Source: Pluralibacter sp. UBA7423
GTDB taxonomy: Bacteria; Pseudomonadota; Gammaproteobacteria; Enterobacterales; Enterobacteriaceae
Direction of reading: 5' to 3'
DNA: 64,000 nucleotides
NCBI GenBank assembly: GCA_002470465.1
Contig: DKMD01000014.1
Coordinates: 62,001 to 126,000 of the forward strand
Made by a program: the position numbers and the translations under genes. Below, in pieces: positions 38,315-49,386 of the stretch (the stretch's first letter is position 1; each line of letters opens with the position of its first letter). The notes under the pieces were generated by a model. That model saw nothing but the letters and a program-made list of their open reading frames with translations. It searched no databases and was not told the DNA's origin.

Positions 38315-39628
38315 TCACCAACTGTTAAAATGTTTGCACTCAGTACAACCTTTAATTAATACATTTTTTTCTGTTCTACATCCTCGAATGTCGCTAACAA
38401 AAATATTAAGCAAAATGTCGCCTTCATAAGCTTGTTTACCCAAAAAAATGTCAGATATAGGCTGAAGATATTTAGATATCGCTTTATCTATGTCTATTAC
38501 ATTATCAGGAAGATTCTGAACATAGCAGCCTACACTTCCTGTTCCAGAATGGTCCAAAGACATAGCAATTGACGCTAAACTTTCACCGGACTTAGCCAGC
38601 ATTGTGGCAAATGTGTATCGAAATCTGACTGAGCTAATTCGTATAATCTTCCCCGTTCTTGGAGAGACTAATTTCATTTTCTTAGACAATGATGCTATTG
38701 CACGATTCATTGATCCTGTAGTTATATGAAGATCTTCATTTTCTAAATAGTGTTCAATATCAATATCCCTGTCTAAATTTCGTAAGCTATATGTTGATAA
38801 GAAAAGAGGGATTTTATCAATGTTTTTATACTTTAATTCACATCCAAGATAATCAGAAATAATCTCAGTATTGATATCTAATATTTTGTGCAATGTGTCC
38901 CATAACGATTCATTTATTTCAACTTTTCTATAGCTACCTTTATTTACACCTCTCTGTTTTTTTCTTGGTATATTCAAATAATAAATATTATTTTCATTAA
39001 ATAGATCTTTCCTTTTCAAGGCTGTTAATTGCGAAATCCTTCTTCCACTATGCAATAAAAGTTTTAGCATGGCGTAAGTATGGATACTTATTTTCCCTGT
39101 GTTATAAGCCTCTTCCGTAGCATTTGAAATACACTTTAACTCTTCAATATTAAAAGGTCCTTTATTGGGGTCCCTCATTTTTACAACATCACCATAGCCA
39201 TATTTTTTTATTTTTATCTCATTAAATAGTTTAATGACTTTTGAATCTATCCCTGGAAAGTTTAATGAGTGCCATTTGTTTAGCATTACTTTTAATTTAC
39301 TGAATTGATACAAACGATTTTTACCCAACCTAGCCATGAAGTTTAATATTAATGATTCATCTATATAATCTACTACCTGTTTATTAATCATCTTGTTAAA
39401 AGTATGGAACACATGCTCCGCATAACCATCACTTAACTCACTTACAAAATATGTCATTGTTTTTATAAAACCATCATATAGCCCTTCATTTAAATATTTT
39501 AGAGTTTCAGCAATATTCAGATTACAGTTTTTGCTTATTTTCCAGTTATCATCAAAGGTATTGACCTCATATCCAGAACTACTCAATATATAATCATTAT
39601 TATACTTTTTTAATCTCGCTTTATTCAT
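38315..39628 (-). CDS. Middle tyrosine recombinase of the trio
   Basis: The start is put at MNKARLKKYNNDY (39628; 437 residues) because GGTGGAGG lies 5 bp upstream; a GTG at 39640 is less likely. It overlaps the upstream recombinase by 8 bp. Catalytic residues visible are Arg in LHSGRRISQLTALK, Arg in SSVRFRYTFATMLA, His in SLDHSGTGS and Tyr in GCYVQNLPD. The His of the usual His-x-x-Arg box is Val here. A C-terminal GCRTEKN...GCTECKHF segment looks like a small zinc-binding tail. Confidence 0.82.
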   Translation of the reverse strand: MNKARLKKYNNDYILSSSGYEVNTFDDNWKISKNCNLNIAETLKYLNEGLYDGFIKTMTYFVSELSDGYAEHVFHTFNKMINKQVVDYIDESLILNFMARLGKNRLYQFSKLKVMLNKWHSLNFPGIDSKVIKLFNEIKIKKYGYGDVVKMRDPNKGPFNIEELKCISNATEEAYNTGKISIHTYAMLKLLLHSGRRISQLTALKRKDLFNENNIYYLNIPRKKQRGVNKGSYRKVEINESLWDTLHKILDINTEIISDYLGCELKYKNIDKIPLFLSTYSLRNLDRDIDIEHYLENEDLHITTGSMNRAIASLSKKMKLVSPRTGKIIRISSVRFRYTFATMLAKSGESLASIAMSLDHSGTGSVGCYVQNLPDNVIDIDKAISKYLQPISDIFLGKQAYEGDILLNIFVSDIRGCRTEKNVLIKGCTECKHFNSW

Positions 39629-40835
39629 TTTGACCTCCACCTAAAAAATACTCTATTTTCATCTGCACCTTTCTCATCAATAAATTAGACTGCTCTATAT
39701 TAAATTTATGGTTATAGAACTTTACTGTCCCTGAGTTTGGAGACCAACCCATTAAATAAGATCTAATCTCTTCAGGTTCAAAACTTACTCCTTCTTTTCG
39801 AAGATTTGATGATTCTTTAGAAAATACATAATTCCAAGTATGTCTAAGACGATGCCCTGAAAAATCATTCAAAGTTGGGTCTATTCGTTTTATTTTCATA
39901 ATCATTTTCTCGTATGCAGATATGGTTAAAGGGAAACCACACTTCGATAAACTACCTTGACAGATAAACAAAAAATCATGTTTGTTTTTTTTAGAATATT
40001 TCTGCCTTTCACCAGTCATGTAATTATATATTTTACTTTCTAACCAATCGGAAAAATACAAGTCCCTATTGAGGGTTTTAACTAATGGTTGATTTAATCT
40101 ATCATCGAATATATCGTCATGCCTTCGGACTATTTTTATAATCTTTTTCTCAAAATCTATATCACTGATTCTTAAATTGAGTAATTCTCCAGCACGAATG
40201 CCGAGGCAATACAACATAGTAATAATTAATTCATTTCGTGATTGAACAGATTTGCTAAAAGGATTTAATTCGGATTCTGGTTGTAAACACTTAAAAACCT
40301 TGACTATCTGCGAATCGCTTAATGACTTTTGAACTTTAGTATAGAAATCAAAATCTATTTGTTTCCTTGGTCTTCTTTCCCTAATACTATTTATAAACCT
40401 CGATATATCCTCACGGCGTTCGTAATCATACCTTATCAAATATTCACAGAGCCACTCTAAATAATTAGCAACAGTGCTTAGTCTGCTATATTTAGTATAA
40501 TCCTTCAAAATATTACTATTGATATTAACAACCTTTCTTACCTTATGGCGTTTTGTCAGATATTGAGTTAAGTCATCAATTTCATAAGAAGTAAGAAATT
40601 TTCTTCCTAAAATCCTTTCCATTATATTCATGTTCTTTTCATCAAAAAAAGACTGCAACAAACCTAACACCTTAGCATTAGATTCAATTGTATTAATAGA
40701 AAGCCCTTTATTTCGAAAATTGGCGGTTAGATACATATTAGGATAAAATAATGGCTTTAATGTTTTTTTATTAATTAAGACACAATATCTTTCCCCGTTT
40801 TCGAAAATTGTTTTCCTCACACTATAAATGCACAT
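39621..40835 (-). CDS. First tyrosine recombinase of the trio, TnpA-like
   Basis: This 404-residue recombinase opens the reverse-strand operon, with a strong ribosome-binding site (AAGGAGG) 4 bp before the ATG. A SAM-like core-binding domain (about 30-150) is followed by the catalytic domain, with Arg in LGIRAGELLNLR, His-x-x-Arg in SGHRLRHTWNYV, Trp in LMGWSPNSG and Tyr in VKFYNHKF. The 8-bp overlap with the next gene suggests coupled translation. Size and order agree with TnpA of Tn554-like modules, though Tn554 has only two recombinases. Confidence 0.85.
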   Translation of the reverse strand: MCIYSVRKTIFENGERYCVLINKKTLKPLFYPNMYLTANFRNKGLSINTIESNAKVLGLLQSFFDEKNMNIMERILGRKFLTSYEIDDLTQYLTKRHKVRKVVNINSNILKDYTKYSRLSTVANYLEWLCEYLIRYDYERREDISRFINSIRERRPRKQIDFDFYTKVQKSLSDSQIVKVFKCLQPESELNPFSKSVQSRNELIITMLYCLGIRAGELLNLRISDIDFEKKIIKIVRRHDDIFDDRLNQPLVKTLNRDLYFSDWLESKIYNYMTGERQKYSKKNKHDFLFICQGSLSKCGFPLTISAYEKMIMKIKRIDPTLNDFSGHRLRHTWNYVFSKESSNLRKEGVSFEPEEIRSYLMGWSPNSGTVKFYNHKFNIEQSNLLMRKVQMKIEYFLGGGQNE

Positions 40836-41132
40836 ACCCCCTCCTTTTAAATTTTACATTTAATAGATTGCTCTGGATATATATTTTATTAATTATAATT
40901 TTACAAATATTTTTATGATAGATTTATTATTAATACTATGATTTGAATAGAGAAAAAGAACTAATATTTACAGAAATTAATATCAGTCTGAATAAAACAT
41001 AAGTTATCCAGAGTCATTTCTCGCAAACACTTATAAATATTATCTATTACAACTATTGTAAAGTATATTGTAAATTTTACCCTAAATTAGGCCTCAAAGT
41101 TTACATTACCACTATAACTAAATCTCACAGTT
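40836..41132. other. AT-rich gap upstream of recombinase operon, with inverted repeat
   Basis: No gene is seen. CTCTGGATA (40871-40879) and TATCCAGAG (41005-41013) are perfect 9-bp inverted copies about 125 bp apart. TTGTAAA-type repeats occur near 41056-41080. The stretch must hold the promoter of the recombinase operon and could hold an end, or binding sites, of a nested element. Confidence 0.5.
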
Positions 41133-41330
41133 TTAATTACGTGAATTCCCAATTTTTTCTAAGATCCAGTTTTCAATTTCACTTTCAATAAAAGCAACTG
41201 CACGAGCACCAATTTTAATCGGGGCTGGAAATAGGTTTTGATTGATAAGATGATAAATCCAAGCCTTACCATATCCAGTTCTGTCGATAACTTCTGGTAA
41301 ACGAATAAGGCGAGTATTCTGCTGATTCAT
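41133..41330 (-). CDS. AlpA family helix-turn-helix regulator / excisionase
   Basis: The 65-residue protein has the AlpA/MerR-type winged helix: LIRLPEVIDRTGYGKAWIYH followed by FPAPIKIGARAVAFIESEIENWI. Proteins of this family act as transcription activators of integrase genes or as recombination directionality factors in P4-like elements. Its place near the right end supports an excisionase role. A GAGGAA ribosome-binding site precedes the ATG. Confidence 0.88.
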   Translation of the reverse strand: MNQQNTRLIRLPEVIDRTGYGKAWIYHLINQNLFPAPIKIGARAVAFIESEIENWILEKIGNSRN

Positions 41331-41422
41331 ATTTTATTCCTCATTTCAGTTGCGATGGGAATTACTATATAAATGAATCAGCAACAAAAGTAGCGAACTT
41401 CATAACACCTAAATGATAGAAA

Positions 41423-42280
41423 TTAACTCTTTTCAGAATCAGAGAGTTTCATGGTGTCTGAAACTCTCATGTTTTTTAAATGGCTATTCTTGTTTATGAA
41501 GTAATAAAACTGCCTGATGAAGTCAACTGAGGCCGCTTTGAGGGCAAGTGGTCTGTCGGTATCCTTTACATGATAGTGAAGTCTGATCTGACTTTCATCA
41601 TCATCATCGGTATAAAGCAGCCTGGACAGTCGATCATCCGATACACGAATCTGTTTAATCTTTGTCCAAACTAAAATGTCGAGCATAGGGATGATTCGAT
41701 AGTTGATAAGCTTCTTAATGGTTCCATATCCAAAGCGAACGGAATCCAGAGGGTTTTCCTGTATTTCCATGTACTTACGCCACTGAGGTAATGCCGCTTT
41801 GAGTGATTCCGCAATTTCGTCGTCTGTGCCACTTGAGAGATCAACTTCTAACATGACTGTTCTTTGGAATTGGTCGGGTAAACTTTCGTAGAGAGTTTCT
41901 TCCTGTAGCTCACCGTTGATTGAATACTTATCATCGCCATGCCACACAAAAGTGCCCCGTTGCATTGAGATGATGCTCAGTTCAGCAAGTCGTTCAAGTG
42001 TAGTTAGAAAGAAATGAGGCGGTTGAAACAATCGGTTGTCCGGTGCCATATAGCCAAGTTGCTTTTCCTCAATCAAGAATGGATTTCCGCTGAAAATTTT
42101 TTCGAAGTATCCCATTAGGGCTTTTGCCTCAAAATCCTCCCTGTAGCTTTTGAAGAACAGTGTTCTGGCCCACAGCTCGTGGTATAACTGTAGAAGGGTG
42201 AGATCTTCGAACTTACGATATGTGTCGATATCTAACCATTTCTTGATTTCTTTGGTATGTTCAGTTGTCCAGTTTTTCAC
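41423..42280 (-). CDS. Unknown 285-residue protein at right end, resembles DUF6387 proteins
   Basis: The start is a GTG with GAGAGG 4 bp upstream. The sequence begins WTTEHTKEIKKWLDIDTYRKFEDLTLLQLYHELWAR and has a charged helical body with aromatic residues. This recalls the DUF6387 proteins often found beside AlpA genes in integrative elements, but I cannot confirm it. No enzyme motif, signal peptide or membrane segment is visible. Base composition is nearer to the integrase than to the defence genes, so it may be part of the element's core backbone. Confidence 0.6.
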   Translation of the reverse strand: MKNWTTEHTKEIKKWLDIDTYRKFEDLTLLQLYHELWARTLFFKSYREDFEAKALMGYFEKIFSGNPFLIEEKQLGYMAPDNRLFQPPHFFLTTLERLAELSIISMQRGTFVWHGDDKYSINGELQEETLYESLPDQFQRTVMLEVDLSSGTDDEIAESLKAALPQWRKYMEIQENPLDSVRFGYGTIKKLINYRIIPMLDILVWTKIKQIRVSDDRLSRLLYTDDDDESQIRLHYHVKDTDRPLALKAASVDFIRQFYYFINKNSHLKNMRVSDTMKLSDSEKS

Positions 42281-42415
42281 TCATCCTCTCCGTCTATAAC
42301 TCAATATTTAAGTAAACTATACGGGGGGTGATTCGGGGAGTAAATATCGATTTAAAGATCTTTAGTTGTTATCAACCCGCTGATTATTAAAGAAAATAAC
42401 AATGAAATCGATATT

Positions 42416-42436
42416 CAGATTCAGAATATTGAGTAA
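42416..42436. other. attR: right attachment core, displaced yicC 3' end
   Basis: The 21 bp again encode QIQNIE-stop and differ from attL at two synonymous positions. The sequence directly after it is the native yicC terminator, which places the right boundary of the element precisely. Confidence 0.9.
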
Positions 42437-42466
42437 GCCTGAGAGGCCCGGCATGGCGGGCCTTTT
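42437..42466. terminator. Native yicC terminator, now separated from the gene
   Basis: AGGCCCGGCATGGCGGGCCT forms a hairpin followed by TTTTCTAT. Before the insertion it would have followed the yicC stop codon directly. Confidence 0.8.
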
Positions 42467-42865
42467 CTATAGCGTCAGCGCAAGAAACTGTTCAGCCGTA
42501 ATCAAGCCCTTTTTCTCCAGCTGTATTGCCACTGCCCGCTCCGAGCGGCCAAATTTCAGGCTCAGCGCATCCAGTGAGGGATTTTCCAGAAATTCTGCTT
42601 CAAGCTGCATCTTTTCCTGTTCCGTCCAGGGAAAATTTGATTTTGCGGGCCGACCTTCTGCAATGTTTCTCTGCTGACGTTCCTCTGCTGTGGGCTTGCC
42701 CCTTTTCAGCTTCTCAGGCTCTTCTGCCAGCTCATCGGAAAGCGAAAACAACAGGCGAATGGCATCAGGCTGATTAACAATGGATCCGGGCGCGATAAAT
42801 TCCCCGGTGTCGGGATTAACGCCATTGGCCAGCGCTTTTAGCGCCGCAGAGATATTCATCGTCAT
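42467..42865 (-). CDS. Small conserved hypothetical protein with C-terminal SANT/Myb-like helices
   Basis: The 132-residue protein lies just outside the element, with its stop codon at the end of the yicC terminator. The N-terminal half begins MNISAALKALANGVNPDTGE and has an acidic helical middle. EERQQRNIAEGRPAKSNFPW leads into a C-terminal three-helix segment, WTEQEKMQLEAEFLENPSLD and KFGRSERAVAIQLEKKGLI, similar to SANT/Myb-like or sigma-region-4-like DNA-binding helices. I believe similar proteins occur in other enterobacteria, but know no function. Two starts, MTM and the inner Met, are close together. Confidence 0.7.
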   Translation of the reverse strand: MTMNISAALKALANGVNPDTGEFIAPGSIVNQPDAIRLLFSLSDELAEEPEKLKRGKPTAEERQQRNIAEGRPAKSNFPWTEQEKMQLEAEFLENPSLDALSLKFGRSERAVAIQLEKKGLITAEQFLALTL

Positions 42866-43054
42866 TTCTCCTTTAATATTCGATATGAACGATAATTTTT
42901 CTAATCCTTATATTGAGTTTATGATCGCTCAATGCCTACGAAATGATGGTTAATGAATTAGAAAAACTAATTTATTTTTCTTTGCCTTAGAAAATCTCAA
43001 TCGTGATCTTCCGCACAAATCGCTACTCTGCCGCCATCTGTGACGGGGGCAAGT

Positions 43055-46225
<3,171 letters not shown>

Positions 46226-46279
46226 ACCCACATTCAGTATCATGCCCAGTCATTTCGTCACCTGTGGAGCTTTTGAAAT

Positions 46280-46555
46280 ATGGCACGCGTAACTGTTCAG
46301 GACGCTGTAGAGAAAATTGGTAACCGTTTTGACCTGGTACTGGTCGCCGCGCGTCGCGCTCGTCAGATGCAGGTAGGCGGTAAAGATCCGCTGGTTGCGG
46401 AAGAAAACGACAAAACTACCGTTATCGCTTTGCGCGAAATCGAAGAAGGTCTGATCAACAACCAGATCCTCGACGTGCGCGAGCGCCAGGAGCAGCAAGA
46501 GCAGGAAGCCGCAGAACTGCAGGCCGTTACCGCCATTGCTGAAGGTCGTCGTTAA
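46280..46555 (+). CDS. rpoZ: RNA polymerase omega subunit
   Basis: The 91-residue omega subunit starts [20 protein letters not shown] and is nearly identical to the E. coli protein through the [20 protein letters not shown] region that contacts beta-prime and ppGpp site 1. It is 54 bp after gmk and 19 bp before spoT. Confidence 0.98.
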   Translation: MARVTVQDAVEKIGNRFDLVLVAARRARQMQVGGKDPLVAEENDKTTVIALREIEEGLINNQILDVRERQEQQEQEAAELQAVTAIAEGRR

Positions 46556-46574
46556 TTAACTCTGCGGGTCGCCC

Positions 46575-48689
46575 TTGTATCTGTTTGAGAGCCTGAATCA
46601 GCTGATTCAATCTTACCTGCCGGAAGACCAGATTAAGCGTCTCCAGCAGGCGTACCTCGTTGCACGTGATGCCCACGAGGGACAGGCACGTTCAAGCGGT
46701 GAACCCTATATCACGCACCCGGTTGCTGTAGCCTGCATTCTGGCCGAGATGAAACTCGACTACGAAACGCTGATGGCTGCGCTTCTGCATGACGTGATCG
46801 AAGATACCCCCGCCACCTATCAGGACATGGAACAGCTGTTTGGCAAAAGCGTTGCCGAGCTGGTGGAAGGGGTGTCGAAGCTTGATAAGCTCAAGTTCCG
46901 CGACAAGAAAGAGGCGCAGGCCGAAAACTTCCGCAAGATGATTATGGCGATGGTGCAGGATATCCGCGTCATTCTCATCAAACTTGCTGACCGTACCCAC
47001 AACATGCGCACGCTGGGCTCGCTTCGCCCGGATAAACGTCGCCGCATTGCCCGTGAAACGCTGGAAATTTATAGCCCGCTGGCGCACCGTTTAGGTATTC
47101 ACCACATCAAAACTGAGCTCGAAGAGCTGGGTTTTGAAGCGCTGTACCCGAACCGCTATCGCGTCATTAAAGAAGTGGTAAAAGCCGCGCGGGGCAACCG
47201 TAAAGAGATGATTCAGAAGATCCTCTCTGAAATTGACGGTCGTCTGCAGGAAGCGGGCATTCCAAGCCGCGTCAGCGGTCGGGAAAAACATCTTTACTCC
47301 ATCTACTGCAAAATGGTGCTCAAAGAGCAGCGTTTTCACTCGATCATGGACATCTACGCGTTCCGCGTCATCGTTCATGATGTCGACACCTGCTATCGCG
47401 TGCTCGGGCAGATGCACAGCCTTTACAAGCCGCGTCCAGGGCGAGTGAAAGACTACATCGCCATTCCGAAAGCGAACGGCTATCAATCTTTGCACACCTC
47501 CATGATTGGTCCGCACGGCGTGCCTGTTGAAGTGCAGATTCGCACCGAAGACATGGACGTAATGGCGGAAATGGGTGTGGCTGCACACTGGGCTTACAAA
47601 GAGAACGGCGAAAGCAGCACCACGGCGCAAATCCGTGCCCAGCGCTGGATGCAGAGCCTGCTCGAACTCCAGCAGAGTGCCGGTAGCTCGTTTGAATTTA
47701 TCGAGAGCGTAAAATCTGATCTCTTCCCGGATGAGATTTATGTTTTCACCCCGGAAGGCCGCATTGTCGAACTTCCCGCGGGCGCAACACCCGTCGACTT
47801 CGCCTATGCCGTGCATACCGATATCGGCCATGCCTGCGTGGGCGCACGCGTCGACAGGCAGCCTTATCCGCTGTCGCAGCCGCTGACCAGCGGGCAAACG
47901 GTAGAAATCATTACCGCACCTGGTGCCCGTCCGAATGCCGCGTGGCTGAACTTTGTTGTCAGCTCCAAAGCGCGTGCTCGTATTCGCCAATTGCTGAAAA
48001 ACCTGAAGCGCGATGACTCCGTGAGTCTTGGCCGTCGCCTGCTGAATCATGCACTGGGCGGAAGCCGAAAACTGGCTGAAATTCCTCAGGAAAACATCCA
48101 CCGTGAGCTGGTGCGCATGAAGCTTGCCACGCTTGACGATCTGCTGGCCGAAATTGGTCTTGGCAACGCAATGAGCGTGGTGGTGGCGAAAAACCTTCAG
48201 CAGGGTGAAGCCGGTGCAGCACAGCCTCCGGTGCCTTCTGGTCACGGTCATCTGCCCATCAAAGGCGCAGACGGTGTGCTGATCACCTTCGCTAAATGCT
48301 GTCGCCCAATTCCTGGCGATCCGATCATCGCCCACGTCAGCCCGGGTAAAGGGCTGGTTATCCATCACGAGTCGTGCCGAAATATTCGCGGTTACCAGAA
48401 AGAGCCCGAAAAATTCATGGCCGTGGAGTGGGATAAAGAAACCGAACAGGAATTTATCACCGAAATTAAGGTGGATATGTTCAACCATCAGGGTGCGCTG
48501 GCGAACCTGACCGCCGCGATCAACACCGCCTCATCGAATATTCAGAGCCTGAATACGGAAGAGAAAGATGGCCGCGTCTACAGCGCCTTTATTCGTCTGA
48601 CGGCACGCGATCGCGTTCATCTGGCCAACATCATGCGCAAAATTCGCGTTATGCCGGATGTGATTAAAGTCACCCGTAACAGAAACTAG
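46575..48689 (+). CDS. spoT: Bifunctional (p)ppGpp synthetase/hydrolase
   Basis: SpoT hydrolyses and weakly makes (p)ppGpp. The TTG start, also used in E. coli, gives 704 residues. The HD hydrolase domain (ALLHDVIEDTPA) is followed by the synthetase domain (PKANGYQSLHTSMIGP), TGS domain (VFTPEGRIVELPAGATPVDF), helical and zinc-finger region (FAKCCRPIPGDPI) and C-terminal ACT domain. Order and spacing match the gmk-rpoZ-spoT-trmH-recG operon of E. coli. Confidence 0.97.
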   Translation: MYLFESLNQLIQSYLPEDQIKRLQQAYLVARDAHEGQARSSGEPYITHPVAVACILAEMKLDYETLMAALLHDVIEDTPATYQDMEQLFGKSVAELVEGVSKLDKLKFRDKKEAQAENFRKMIMAMVQDIRVILIKLADRTHNMRTLGSLRPDKRRRIARETLEIYSPLAHRLGIHHIKTELEELGFEALYPNRYRVIKEVVKAARGNRKEMIQKILSEIDGRLQEAGIPSRVSGREKHLYSIYCKMVLKEQRFHSIMDIYAFRVIVHDVDTCYRVLGQMHSLYKPRPGRVKDYIAIPKANGYQSLHTSMIGPHGVPVEVQIRTEDMDVMAEMGVAAHWAYKENGESSTTAQIRAQRWMQSLLELQQSAGSSFEFIESVKSDLFPDEIYVFTPEGRIVELPAGATPVDFAYAVHTDIGHACVGARVDRQPYPLSQPLTSGQTVEIITAPGARPNAAWLNFVVSSKARARIRQLLKNLKRDDSVSLGRRLLNHALGGSRKLAEIPQENIHRELVRMKLATLDDLLAEIGLGNAMSVVVAKNLQQGEAGAAQPPVPSGHGHLPIKGADGVLITFAKCCRPIPGDPIIAHVSPGKGLVIHHESCRNIRGYQKEPEKFMAVEWDKETEQEFITEIKVDMFNHQGALANLTAAINTASSNIQSLNTEEKDGRVYSAFIRLTARDRVHLANIMRKIRVMPDVIKVTRNRN

Positions 48690-48693
48690 TGTT

Positions 48694-49383
48694 ATGAATT
48701 CACAGCGTTACGCGCGTATCTGTGAGATGCTCGCCAGGCGTCAGCCTGACCTGACGGTCTGCATGGAAGAAGTTCATAAGCCTCACAACGTCTCGGCAAT
48801 TGTCCGCACGGCAGATGCCGTAGGCGTGCACGAAGTTCACGCTGTCTGGCCAAAAGGTGGCATGCGCACCATGGCCTCCACGGCTGCGGGCAGTAACAGC
48901 TGGGTCCAGGTTAAAACGCATCCAACCATCGGCGAAGCCGTCGCCATCCTTAAAGGCCGCGGCATGCAAATTCTTGCCACTCATCTCTCTGATAAAGCCG
49001 TTGATTTTCGCGATATCGACTACACGCGTCCGACCTGCATTTTGATGGGGCAGGAAAAAACCGGCATCACTCAGGAGGCGCTGGATCTGGCAGACCAAGA
49101 CATCATTATCCCGATGACCGGCATGGTACAGTCGCTGAACGTCTCCGTGGCTTCTGCGCTTATTCTTTACGAAGCCCAGCGCCAGCGGCAGAACGCCGGA
49201 ATGTATCAACGCGAAGAGAGCACGTTGCCCGTCGATGAACAGCAGCGTCTGCTGTTTGAGGGCGGTTATCCGGTTCTGGCGCATGTCGCCCGGCGTAAGC
49301 AGTTGCCTTATCCACCCGTCAACGAACGTGGCGAAATCGAGGCGGATGAAGCCTGGTGGGCCACCATGCAGGCGGCGAAGTAA
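48694..49383 (+). CDS. trmH: tRNA (guanosine-18-2'-O)-methyltransferase
   Basis: TrmH (SpoU) methylates the 2'-OH of G18 in tRNA. The 229-residue SPOUT enzyme has motif 1 in KPHNVSAIVRTADAVGVHEV, motif 2 in CILMGQEKTGIT and motif 3 in IPMTGMVQSLNVSVASALIL, the knotted SAM site. It begins 4 bp after spoT and ends 3 bp before recG. Confidence 0.97.
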   Translation: MNSQRYARICEMLARRQPDLTVCMEEVHKPHNVSAIVRTADAVGVHEVHAVWPKGGMRTMASTAAGSNSWVQVKTHPTIGEAVAILKGRGMQILATHLSDKAVDFRDIDYTRPTCILMGQEKTGITQEALDLADQDIIIPMTGMVQSLNVSVASALILYEAQRQRQNAGMYQREESTLPVDEQQRLLFEGGYPVLAHVARRKQLPYPPVNERGEIEADEAWWATMQAAK

Positions 49384-49386
49384 GCC

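Larger units (their letters stand above)
25491..42436. mobile_element. Integrative and mobilizable element inserted in the 3' end of yicC
   Basis: About 16.9 kb lie between two 21-bp near-identical copies of the yicC 3' end. The region is visibly AT-rich compared with the GC-rich backbone on both sides. It contains an integrase next to the left end, a mobC-relaxase pair with a candidate oriT, an AlpA-type regulator near the right end, a second recombinase module and a putative defence operon. It has no type IV secretion genes, so it would need a helper conjugative element to transfer. The yicC 3' end is a known integration site of mobilizable islands such as MGIVflInd1 (from memory). Those lack their own relaxase, so this one differs. 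Confidence 0.93.

Noticed and set aside
47091..48488. Long reverse-strand open frame opposite spoT (465 codons)
   Set aside because: It is the complement of a GC-rich conserved gene, has no recognisable domain or ribosome-binding site, and is a codon-bias shadow. The same holds for long frames opposite waaA, wzc, recG and tdh.
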